Assembly: GCF_000787575.1 (NCBI RefSeq)
Contig: NW_012236497.1
Location: 105,860-130,746, forward strand
Length of the DNA stretch: 24,887 nt
Direction: 5' to 3'
DNA from: Acytostelium subglobosum LB1
Lineage: Eukaryota > Evosea > Eumycetozoa > Acytosteliales > Acytosteliaceae
The translations under genes and the position numbers were made by a program. Numbering within the stretch: the stretch's first letter is position 1; every line of letters starts with the position of its first letter. Below the pieces are notes generated by a model. That model was not told the origin of the DNA. It worked only from the letters and a program-made list of their open reading frames with translations, and did no database searches. Below, piece by piece: positions 8,696 through 20,200 of this stretch.

Positions 8696-11600
8696 ATGGA
8701 AAGTTATGATGATTATGGCTACGAGCAATACAACTCTGTAGCTGTAGTATCATTACCTACTGTATTGTCAAAGAAGAAGAAGACAATTGATACACCAGCA
8801 GCAGCAGCAGCAACAACAGCAGTAGTATCATCAACAAAAACAACAGAACAATCAATAACAACAGAATCAAACACAACAACAAAGACATCAACTTCGCCAA
8901 TCATTGATGGAGCAGACTCAATCTCAAAGATAAAAGATATAACAACAACAACAACGACAACAACAACATTAACATCATCAGAATCAAACAATATAACAAA
9001 ACAAGACAATGCAATCAATGATCAATGTGAAACAATCATTTTGGACGACGAAGACAACAACAACAAGACAGTGATCAATGTAGACGATGCGAGTGCAACC
9101 TCACCAAAGGATCTAGTACAAGACTTTATGATGTGGAATCCATTGTCTGATGACAACACGTCCAAGTTTGAGACATTCCTAGAGCAGAGGATCAAACATT
9201 CATTCAAGGATGGTCTGGCACCACGTGAACATCAATGGAAGACCATCAGATCAGTGATCAAAGATCTAGTCTATCCCAAGCATCAATCATCATTCAATGG
9301 CAAACGTTACAACTATCTTATTCAACATGCTGCAGGCTCTGGAAAGTCTATTACAATTGCCACTCTAGTATATTTCCTTTACAAGTTGGAGGTATGTCAG
9401 AGAGGTTCTCTTATTAATATATTGCTAGTAATCATTCTAACACATTACTACTACTACTACACAGGTAAACAACAAGTTAAAGTTTGATACTATTGTAGTG
9501 ATGAATGATAGATCACAATTGGACGCTCAGTTGGGTGATGTGATCATAAAGTTCTTGGAGGCCAATGGTATAAAGAGTTGTTCACGTCCAAAGTCATCCA
9601 AACAATTGCAGTACGAGATATCACATGGAAAGAATAGGATTGTAATCACGACAATGCAAAAGTTCTCCCAACTATTGCCAACGCTCAGCAAGCAACAACA
9701 AGGACACAGCGGCACACCACAGGATGCCCTCTTTGAGACCTTTTCATTCAAGACCAACTCTGTGGCCATTATCTCTGATGAGGCACATAGATCACATGGC
9801 AAGAGTACCACTGAACGTCTACACGAGTTCTTGGTTGGCAATGTCAAGCAGACCAGTCAGATCACCTATTTCAGTTTCACCTGTACGCCCACTCCTCAAT
9901 GTCTAGAGATGTTTGGTGTATCATCTGGTGGACGTGACAAGAAGCCATTCTATACTTATTCAATGGAGGATGCATTGAAAGATAACCTTGTATGTATAAT
10001 TTAGTTTGTTAGACTGATGGTTAGTGTTTATTAACACACTACTACATAGATCTTGGATGTTATCGAGAACTTCAATACATTAAGTGTAAATGAAGGTAAA
10101 CAACTACTACAACAACAACAACAGAGTAGAAAGTTGATGGACGAGTACTACCAACAAGATTCCTGGGACAATGACGGAGACGAGATCATTCAGGACAAGA
10201 AATCCATCCAGGAAAAGTCCGTATATATATTGAATCACTTTATCAAACTGAAGAAACAGTACGACACTTGTAGCTTCAAGTCTAGAGGTATGGTGGTGTG
10301 CTCTGGCAGGAAGGACTTGATAGTGTATAAGAAGACTATCGATGCCTTGGTGGCCCAGTTGCCAATGTCTGAGCAGTTTGATACCATTGCCGCCTTCTCC
10401 CCATTCATCTATGAGGGCAAACAGATATTAGAGTCCGACGCCAACGTCAATGGAAAGTATGCTCACTACGGTTCCGACAAGCATAGAGGTATAGTAAAGG
10501 CCATCCAAGACGATAAGATACACAACAGGATAAGATTACTTATCGTTGCTGATAAGTTACAAACTGGATTCGATGAACCATCAGTAAGTAGATAATAATA
10601 TAATATTATATTGACATGACAGTTTACTAACATCTATATATTATTCTTCTATATATAGCTTGCAATGATGTATATTGATAAGAAGATGTCTGGTGCAAAT
10701 GTTGTACAGACATTGAGCAGATTGTCAAGAACAACAAAGGAGAAGCACAACACATCGATCGTTGACTTTGTCAATGATGAGAAGGATGTTCGTCAGATAT
10801 TCTCAGTGTACAGTGGATCTACGACATTGAATGATCTACAGGGCGAGGCCTATTTGCATCAGAGGATTCAATCCGCTGCCAACAACATCAAGGAGATGTT
10901 TTCCAAAGAGAGGAATGTAAAGACTTTTGCCAAATCGATACTGTTCCACAAGAGCAACAACACTGGCACCAGCAAACAGTACAATGATGTCGAGTATGAC
11001 ATACAGGACTTCCTCGACATCTATCCAAAGTTAAAGTCATCAGTCATGGTGGACTTTGCATCACCAATACCTCTGGCCACTGTCCAGTCAATCAAGAAGG
11101 AATTGGATAACCTACGACAACAACAGATGGATTCGATCAAGAATTCAAACAATACGTAAGTTTATATATTCTATTGTATCAGTGGACCCAGTAGACTAAT
11201 ACAATACTTTAGGAACTACAACATTAAGGTTAGGATGGATACTTTAACTGATCTAGAGGCCAAGTCTTCTCTGGAACACTCCCACAGCAATGTTGATTAC
11301 GATGCTGACTTTGCCGCAACACTTTGGGCAGACAAGAAGTCCTACCAGAGTCCAGAAAAGACAAGAGAGAGTACTATTCAAAGACTCAAGCAGACTTCTG
11401 TATGTATAAAGAGATTGACTTTTAAGGTCCATCACATACTAACTCATAATAATGTTCTAGAAACTACTCACAACTCCATCGTCATCACCAACTGTGTCCA
11501 GTGCACCTCCTTCCCCAGCCATTGTCTACAACAAGTATGGTATTCCAATAGCTCCCTCTGGAGGTACAGCTGCAGATAGCAAACCCAAGGCTGCACCACC

Positions 11601-11721
11601 TGATCGTTCCGTTAGTGTTTGGTCAATAGCCAGCAGATCAAATCTTGGTAAACGACCAATGCCCCAATCTACTGCAACGCCGCATATTCAACCAAATAAA
11701 CGAGTGACAGGTTCTGGATGA
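8696..11721 (+). CDS. HsdR-like superfamily 2 helicase/translocase (type I restriction motor, no nuclease)
   Basis: Six exons: 8696-9391, 9465-9989, 10050-10583, 10659-11155, 11213-11399 and 11461-11721. Donors are GTATGT or GTAAGT; total 899 aa. Residues 1-145 are Thr/Ser/Asn-rich low complexity. The motor follows: APREHQW (Q-motif region), Walker A AAGSGKS (212-218), NDRSQLDAQL, DEAHRSHG (337-344), FTCTPTP (motif III; HsdR usually has FTGTP), ILDVIENF, then MVVCSGRKD, LLIVADKLQTGFDEPS and MMYIDKKMSG...QTLSRLSRTT (motifs V-VI). The LxTGFDxP/YIDK/QxxSRxxR series is specific to HsdR and close relatives, which pump DNA using ATP. The N-terminal PD-(D/E)xK nuclease of HsdR is absent. The C-terminal 85 residues are Pro/Ser-rich and basic. 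Five introns and host-style repeats argue against contamination. Its stop lies 43 bp from that of the convergent protease gene. Confidence 0.88.
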
Positions 11722-11764
11722 CGAGTCAAAGACAAGCCGACCTTTTATATATAATTACTCTACC

Positions 11765-13956
11765 CTAATCGTACTCTTCAATTTCTCCAATCTCGAATTG
11801 ATCTCCCTCCATCAATACATCATATCTATCTGGTTGTATCTTTTGACTACTGGCCACTCTTCTGGCAAGCTGTGTAATGTTGTCTGTGAACTTGTACAGT
11901 ACAAGTCCAACAAAGACCACCAACAGCAATGATAGCAATACAATGACAGTGATCAACCATCCACTCATTGTTGTTGAAGAGCCACCTTGGAGCGTAAAGA
12001 AAATTGTGTTGGTATGATCGTTTCCAATCATTCTTACACGTATTCTAAACGATCCTCTTGGTTGTTCAGACAATTGTACCATGGCAACACCATCTCGGTC
12101 AGTGACATTTTGGACAACCTTGCTTAGACTCGGGTGGAATGTTCCATCTCCAGTGATAATTGTAAACTCTACCATTAGTCCTTGTGTTGATGATAATGAA
12201 CCATTGTTCTTGATCTGAATGGCCAAATGATCGAATGATGTACGTCCAGCTGTCAACAGTTGATTGTTGCCTGATACTATACTCAAAGAGATGTTTTGTT
12301 TGCTCAGAGGTGAGCATGCTTCAGACACTGGAGCAAATCCAATGGTCCTATTATGTCGATTGAAATGTACGTTGTAGCCTTGTAGTCCAACATCACCAAA
12401 CAGTATGGATACCTTTTTCACATCGATTGGGGAGATACCCAGACAGTACTCTTCATTGTACACGACCAAGTATTGAGTGGGAGGTATTGATATCTTGATC
12501 GGTTGTGATTCAGTGTCTACGCCCAGTAGATAAACGGTTGGATATTGATTGATCACCTCCTCTGTCAAGTTGTAACAATGTCCATACCAAAGCTCTTGGG
12601 TCTTTGTACCAGGTAGATGTGAATAGTTTACAGCCAATTGACTGATGAATGCATGAAAAGAGTCTGTATTAAAGTATAATAATGATGTACCTGTATCAAC
12701 TGTGTGTGTACCAAATATAAATTAGTTCACTTGTAATTAAATTTGGTTGTACTTGGTCTACTTACCAAATGATGGATTAGATAATGGTATACTATTAAGT
12801 AATACATCATCAACCATTATACCAGTAAAGTTGACAGCATAGTAAGAGGCACTATCAACCATTGGTAGATATCTCATTGGAGCACTGTTGTACTGTTCAT
12901 CCACGCCACCAAGTACCAACACTCCACCTTCAATATTCATACACAATGAGAAACTGTTTGATATATTGTACCTGTCCACAATCTTTCCAAATATATCATC
13001 ACCATTACTTCAGTTACAAAGTTAGTATGATATAGTTTGTTTGACTTTGTTGATTGATAACATACTCTGGATCAAGTGATTGAATAGCCATTCCTAGTAT
13101 ACCATCTCTAACTCTCTTGGAACTTGATACTGGTGGATCACTGTACTCATCATAATGTGAAGAACATTGTAATTGTCCAAATCCTGGTGGTGTTGGCATG
13201 ATTGGTTACAAGGTGTCAGGAGAGTCCATGGATGTTATATTGATATATATAAAAATACATACTCATTGATTCTGATTTGATACTACCAAATGTAGCATTG
13301 ACTGTTAGTCCCGCCAATGTTATACTGTCTGTTACCAAGTCACCATTGATGAATGAACCATCCTGGTAGCTGAGCTGGAACTGACAGACTCCATCTCGAT
13401 TGCATTTCTTGCATTTGGGCAAACATTGTAGCTTGGACGATGACATACTGTTTGAATGCTGATAGAAATTGTCTAATTGATGGTCTCCACATCGACAATT
13501 GGTCTGAGTCTGCTTGTCTGCAAACAACATGCAAGAGGCATCTGGAATTGCAAGTGCCGTGGAACCCGTATCAATTTGGACGGTGAACATCTGTGAGGGA
13601 GAACCAACCAATATCGGTGCATAGTATTCATATGTCTTGGTCAATCCACCATACATAAACATCTTATTGTTATTAATAATATCGTTGTTGTTGTTGTTGC
13701 TCTGGTTTTTGATGCTATTGTCATTGTCATCAATGTGAAGTAGGATTCTTGATCGACCATAACCAACTGTTTCTATTGGTAGTTGTTGTGTATTCTCTTT
13801 GGACGCTGTTGTTGAAATGACCTTCTTATGCATTCTTATTGTATGATAAGGTGGTGCAACACCATTGTCTGCCAATACATGTAGATCATGAAGTAACAAT
13901 GACAATAATATGATTGATATTATCACTCCAGTTGTTGTATGTAGAACTTTCTTCAT
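11765..13956 (-). CDS. Membrane-anchored pepsin-family (A1) aspartic protease
   Basis: Four exons: 13956-13263, 13183-13066, 13007-12766 and 12699-11765; 662 aa. Residues 1-29 form a signal peptide with a strong hydrophobic core (IISIILLSLLL). The two catalytic motifs are DTGST (Asp129) and DTGTS (Asp353; its preceding Val codon is split by intron 3). Family landmarks DGILGMA, GGVLVLGGVD and LLGV...SPIDVKKVSILFGD are present. A cysteine-rich insert (CRCGD...CLPKCKKCNRDGVC) follows the first motif. After the protease fold comes about 100 residues of beta-strand-like sequence with several NxS/T sites, a transmembrane helix at about 599-621, and an acidic tail ending EEYD. It is likely a type I protein of the surface or endolysosomal membrane with a lumenal active site. 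Both aspartates are intact, so activity is expected; the substrate is unknown. Confidence 0.92.
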
Positions 13957-14248
13957 TTCTAATATATATATCTAGTTATAATACAACTACTACTACGTCT
14001 ACTTCTACTACTACTTAATGAATGAGATACTATGGAATACATGATGATGGCCTGTTGTTGAGGTGAGTGTGAGTGTGTGTGTTGTTGAGGTGCTACAGAT
14101 AATCAAGAAGCATTGAATGAATGTGTGTATGTGTGTGTCATCGGACTTGTTAATAAGTAGTAGAACACACCTGTTGACCTTCAACCACACATATTCACTC
14201 ATTCACACCACACATCATTTACTGACGACGAACTTCCATGTCATTACT
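13957..14248. other. Intergenic spacer, likely promoter of the protease gene
   Basis: This 292-bp gap lies between the nucleoporin stop and the protease start, both on the minus strand. It holds CTA/CTACT runs near 13985-14015 and GT-rich runs (GTGTGTGTGT-like) near 14068-14140, with a TATATATATA run about 5 bp above the protease ATG. I see no coding sequence that survives inspection. Confidence 0.5.
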
Positions 14249-17200
14249 TTATTCATTGGATTGACCTTCTTCACCATCATTGGATGTAGTAGGTAGATTA
14301 ATAGTGGTATTGGTCTTGCCAAGGGATATAGTGTCATCTAATCCATCCTCCTGGTTCGTTGGTGCCAATGGATTGCTTGTCCAAGGTCCATCCTCTTTGT
14401 TGTTGCTATCAAATACTGATGCTGTGTTGTCTTGGTTGTTTTTGGTCGAGGACTCTGACTCTGACTCTATTGGTGGGACGAATGTTGGCTGGGCAAAGAA
14501 TGGTGATGATGTAGATGTTGTTCCTGCTGCTTCGTCATTTTTGTTCTCTGACTCTGTTTCTGTTGTCTTCTCCTCGTGCTTCTTCTCTTCCTCTTCCGGC
14601 TGCTGCTGCTGATCATCATTGGCAGGTTCTTCACTATGTTCTGTGGCCTGTTGTATAGTGTCATCATTCACTGTAGTATGCTTTCCCTCGGTAGAATGCT
14701 CCAAAGATGATGTTGGTACTGCCTTCTCCTCATTCTCTTCCTTCTTATCCTCCTCCTCTGGTTTGACATCCACTTCAGTAGCTGGCTCATCAACCTCTGT
14801 CTGCTGCTCTGCTGGTACTGATTCCGGGGCAACTTCCTCCATTGCCTTTGGTTCCTCAGTTGGTACTGTATCATCTGGTTGTTCGGAGACTACTGGCTGT
14901 TCAACAACTGGTGGCTCGACCTTCTCGTCATCTTCCTCTGTTTGCCTCTCCACATTGGTTGCTGGTTGCTCATCAACAGTCTCTGCCGGTGGGATATCCT
15001 CGACATCAGTTGCTGGCTCCTCAACCTCTGTCTGCTGCTCTGTTGATACTGATTGCATGGCAACTTCCTCCATTGCCTTTGGTTCCTCAGTTGGTTGTTC
15101 AGAGACTACTACTGACTGTTCAAAAACTGGTGGTTCGACCTTCTCGTCCTCTTCCTCCTCTGGTTGCTTCTCCACATCAGTTGTTGGTTGCTCATCAACA
15201 GTCTCTGCCGGTTGGATTTCCTCAACAACAGTTGCTGCTGTTGGCTCTTCAACCTCTGTCTGCTGCTCTGTTGGCACTGATTGCGAGGCAACTTCCTCAA
15301 TAGCCTTTGGTTCCTCAGTTATTGGAGCTGGTTGCTGGACGACTGGTTGCTCATCCTGTGAGGTGGAAGCAGATGTTGTGGACATCTCTGTGCTACTGCT
15401 GCTGTCAGTTGTAAGCTGGTTAAATGTTTGACTGGAAGCTTGAGTGCTGCTACTACCAAAGACGTGGCCGGTGGACACTGGTCCAGTGCTGGAAGAAAAT
15501 AAGGGTGTCTGTGTAGTCTGACCGAAGCCATGGCCGCCAAACATGGACGATGTAACTGGCTTCTCATTGGATGACATCCATGATTGGTTGCTTGATGATG
15601 CGCCACCCCACTGGCTGCTGCCAGTGTCCAAAGAGCTGTTGTTTGGCTTAAATGAGAATCCACTACTGGCAAACATGATGGGCACGCTTGTTGTTGTCGT
15701 TGAGGATGTGGAGGTTGTTTGTACGTCACTCTCATCATCAGTGTCAACATCATCATCATTGGTCGTTGGTTGATTTGTTGTGGCTAGCAGTGAAGAACTG
15801 TCAAATGAAAGTGTGTCGCATGGTGTTGGTGTTGGTACCGTCGTCAATACATCAGTTGACTCGACTGTCTCTTGAACCTGTTGCTGGGGAGTGTTCACCT
15901 CTTGAGAGTGCAATGGCTCGGGAGTAGCGTGGGTAGTAGTTGCTGGAGGTGTGCCAAACACAGAGTTGCTAGCAAAGATTGATGGTTCTGGGTTTGGTTT
16001 GTTCGTGTTTCCAAACACAGAGGCACTGGACGTTGTTGGTGCAGCACTACTTGTGGATGCCTGGGCAAAGATAGATGTTGGAGCAGTTATCAAGGCCAGA
16101 GAATGTGGTTGAGCTGATCCACCGGTGGCAAACACTGATGTACTTGATGATGCTGCTGCTGGTTGTTGATTAAAGACAGAGGTCGGGTGTGTCTTGGTGG
16201 AGTATATCGAGACACCCAAATTAGGTAGGCTAAACACTGACTTTTGTTGTTGGGCAAATACAGAGCTGGTCTTGACATGTCCCATTATGGGCTTTGGTGG
16301 CTCATCTTGACTTGTGCTGGTGGACGTGGAAGGAGTAGCTCCAATACTACCAAATTGAATGCTAGATGGAGCGACTGTCTGACCGGTCGCAATGAACGAT
16401 ACGTCAACATCATCAACCTTCTCGTTGGTGGTGGGGTCATCATCATTCTGATCATCATCATTATCTTCATCATCATTGGTGTCATCTTCATCTTCTTCTT
16501 CATCTTCATCTACATCATCATCTTCCTCTAGACTAAGGTTCAATGAACCAAATGTCTCAACCTTGGCTGGACTGGTTGGTACAACCGTGTCTTTGGTCAT
16601 TGCTTCTGCATCCTTAACGATCTCAGAAGATGTCACTGAAGTTGACTCGGTACTAGCTGTCTTGTCAGTGTCTTGATTGCCAGACTCCTTTGAGGGTGGT
16701 GTAAACAAGGTCGGCTCCGAAGCGGGTGGGCCTCCAAACAAAGAGGTACTAGTGGTGTTGTTGTTGGATGTTGATGAACTACCGAATATGTTGATAGGCG
16801 GCGAAGTAACCTGTGGAGCTGGTGATGTTGATCCGATATTGACTTGTGGTGGTGCGTTGGCAGCACCTGGTACACCAAGGTGACCTGGTAGTGGTGAGGA
16901 TATCGGTGCACTACCAAAGAGACTGGTTGGTGGGACTGCACCTTGTGTTGCACTTGGTGACGATGTTGAGGCACTACCAAAGAGACTGGTTGTTGGTGTG
17001 ATACCTTGGACACTGGTCGACGATGTTGGAGCACTACCAAAGAGACCTGGTGTAGATTGCGTTGGTTGTCCAGAGGTCTGAGCTTGTTGACTAGGGGAGG
17101 AACTAGATTGGGTCGTTGTTGTCGTTGTTGTTGTCGTACCAAACAGATTTGGTGGAGAGCTGATCGACTGGGTTGATGGTGGATTAGTACCAGCAGCTGT

Positions 17201-20200
17201 TGATGTAGGCAGAGTAAAGAGACTTGGTGGATTGGAGACTGCCGATGGGGTTTGTGATGCTGTCGATCCTGATGTAGGCAGAGCAAAGATACTTTGAGAC
17301 GATCCAGTGGTTTGGGTAGTCGTTGTTGTTGGTCCAAAGATACTTGGGGAGGGGGCCGTTGTTAATCCTGATGTAGATGGAGCAAATAGATTTGGTGGGG
17401 AAGTCACTGCCTTTGACGGAGAAAAGACACTTGATGATGGTGTTGGAGATGCAGAAGAGACAGCTGGAGCAAAGATACTTGTTGGTGTGGCAACTGTATT
17501 TGCAGTGGATGAGCTTGGTCCAAAGATGCTTGCTGGAGACTTGTTCATATCAAACACACTGGTTGGCTGTTGTCCAGATGTGGCTGGGGAAGCAAAGATA
17601 CTTGGTGTTGGCTGTGCAAAGACACTTGGAGTTGAACTGGATGTGCTAAAGACACTGGTTGGAGGTGTGGTAGATGTGTTGAAGTTGGTTGAAAAGATTG
17701 ACTGGCCTGCTGGGACATTGGGGACTGTCGCTGTTTGTCTTGGAGCAAACACTGATGATGGTTTGTTGCCTTGGACCATGGGTGGGGGAGGTGGTGGTGG
17801 CGCTGTTGTATTTGGTACAGCATCGAGGCTTCCAAAAGAAATTGGGGCAATCGGTCTGTTTACATCTTCTTCTGGCTCTTCCTCTTCCTCTTCTTCTTCT
17901 TCCTCATCTTCCTCATCGTGTTCGTCTTCCTCCTCCTGGTCATCCTCGTCATCTTCGTTGTCCTCCTCGTCGTCCTCTTCTTCCTCTTCCTCGTCCTCAC
18001 TATCTTTGGACACATCACCTACTACTTGATCGACCTCATTGTCCTCACTCTCTTCATCATCCTCGTCCTCTTCTTCTTCATCATCCTCCTCGTCATCATC
18101 ATCCGATATGTCAATCTGCCATCCTGGAGCAAGCTTGTTATCCTCCACTGGTACAGATGGGCTGGGAGTTGACTTGGGTGGTGGTGGCACTGGCTGCCTT
18201 GGTACTTGACAATCTTTGCAAAGTCTGGCAGAGTCATCATTGGCCACCTCACAACACTTGCACTTCCATTGTCCAGGCTTGAGCGTTGCGGATTGATCCG
18301 GGAACAGTGAGGCTGGTGGTGTTGCATTCAAGGTCGGATTGAATGTGAATCCAAGAGATGTTGATGTCGATGATGTTGCTGTCGTTGGTGGGAATAGTGC
18401 TGGAGCATTGGTATCTGGTCCAACAACAACCTTGGGCTGTACTGGTGTTGCCGGGTCCTTGGCCACCTTTGGAGTTGGCTTGGCCACCTGACACAGCTTG
18501 CACAACTTATCAGTGCTCTCATTGCTCTGATCACAGCACTGACACTTCCAACCACCCTCTTTGGTGGCCTGGGTTTGACCTGGGAAACTGGTAGTGGCTG
18601 TGGGATTGAACGTGAATCCAGTTGTGCTTGTTGGTGAAGTAGTGGTAGGAGCAAACGGGGATGTCTGGAACAGGTTTGAGCCTGTTGTTGAAGAAGAAGG
18701 TGTGTTCAGATTGAGTGTGAATCCGCTGGTAGGAGTTGTTGGATTGAACAAGTTGGTCACTGGTGCTGTTGTTGACGGAACAAGCGGCGATGTTGTTGCT
18801 TTGGTAGCATTCTTGTTGGGTATCTGGCACACGTTACAAAGTCTATCTGTGAGCTTGTTCACTGCCTCACATGCTGGACACTTCCACTGGTCATCCTTGA
18901 TCGATGATTGAGGGAACAAGCTCGAAGTGTTTGATGATGTTTGATTGGGTGTGAATCCACTTGTAGGAGTGTTCTGATTGAATGTGAATCCGCTGGTTGG
19001 GACAGTAGTTGGTGCAACTGTGGTAGTTGATGGATTGAACAAGTTGGTCACTGGTGTTGCTGTTGCTGTTGCTGTTGTTGTCACAGGCGATGTCTGTTCT
19101 CCAAGTCTATCAGGGACGATCAGGTTTGATGTGTTTGATGATGAATTGAGTGTGAATCCACTGTTCGGTGTGGAGGTAGTTGGTGCAACTGTTGGATTGA
19201 ATCCTCCAGCTGGTACACTTGGAGTAAGGTTGAACATGATTCCTCCAGTCGTTGGTAATGATGTCGATGTTGTAGCCTGAGAAGATGTACTAAACAGACT
19301 TTGTGCGGTGTAGGTGCTGGTGGGATTGGGATTGAGATTGAACAAACTACTGGTAGTAGATGGAGTCGTCAGTGTCGACTGTTGTTGCTGTTGGGTGTTA
19401 AACATGTTGAATCCACCAGTTGTGCTTGGAGTCGGCGTGGCAATGTTGAACAATGAAGACGATTGTGTAGGAGTTGTGGTGGGTGGAGTGGCACTGAACA
19501 AGCTGGGTGTAGATGTCTTTGGACTGGGATTTGGTGCGTGACACAGCGTGCAGTCTAACTCGGAATCCTTGCCAATCTGTTGGCATGACCGGCACATCCA
19601 CTCACCAGCCTTGAGTGTTGGTTGAGGCATCACCTTGACTGGAGTCTGTGATTGTTTGCTTGGTGTCGGTGGGACGGACGAGGTTGGGGTGGTCACTTGA
19701 GTTGTGCTCGGGAAGGTCATCTGTGGCTTGAAAGATTGTGTCTTAATGTCCTCACCAAGTGCAAAGGAGATTGGAACACTTCGAGCGTTCGAGCCTGTCT
19801 CGCTGGTACCACTTAGCAACGAAGAAGGAGTTGGCACAAGTGACTCAAACTTCTCATTGTACATCAGTTGTCTCTTTACCAACTCTTGGACATCGCGTCT
19901 ATCACCTCTTTGGTAGCTACCACGACCACCAATTGGCTTGAATGGTGACTGTTGCTGCTGCTGGTGCTCATCAGATATGTTCTTGATGGCCAATGGCGAT
20001 GTGGTTCTGATTGGCGTCTTGAATGGCGATGGCAAGATCAACGAAGATGCATTGGACAAGTTTGACCAAGAGTCATTGAACGAAGGCTCCATCTGAAGTT
20101 TGTCCTGCAGCTGCATCAACTCCTCCCTATACTCTTGTATCTGATCAAGATATTGAGAGTAGTCAACCTTATGACTCTCCAAGTCCTTGATATTATAGTT

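Noticed and set aside
10591-10660. Possible alternative extension of helicase exon 3 past 10583
   Set aside because: Read-through hits a stop at once after SVSR, while the GTAAGT donor and TATAG acceptor join TGFDEPS to LAMMYIDK exactly as HsdR motif V requires.
8696-11721. Bacterial contig contamination as the source of the HsdR-like gene
   Set aside because: Five introns with the same GTATGT/GTAAGT donors as neighbouring genes and a Thr/Asn-rich N-terminus show it is a nuclear gene.
14619-15431. Long plus-strand open frame of 270 codons, and similar ones at 14842-15303, 17307-18029 and 17689-18282
   Set aside because: They are the antisense of the repetitive, stop-poor nucleoporin exon; the compositions (Ser/Val or Leu/His/Pro runs) mirror the coding strand.
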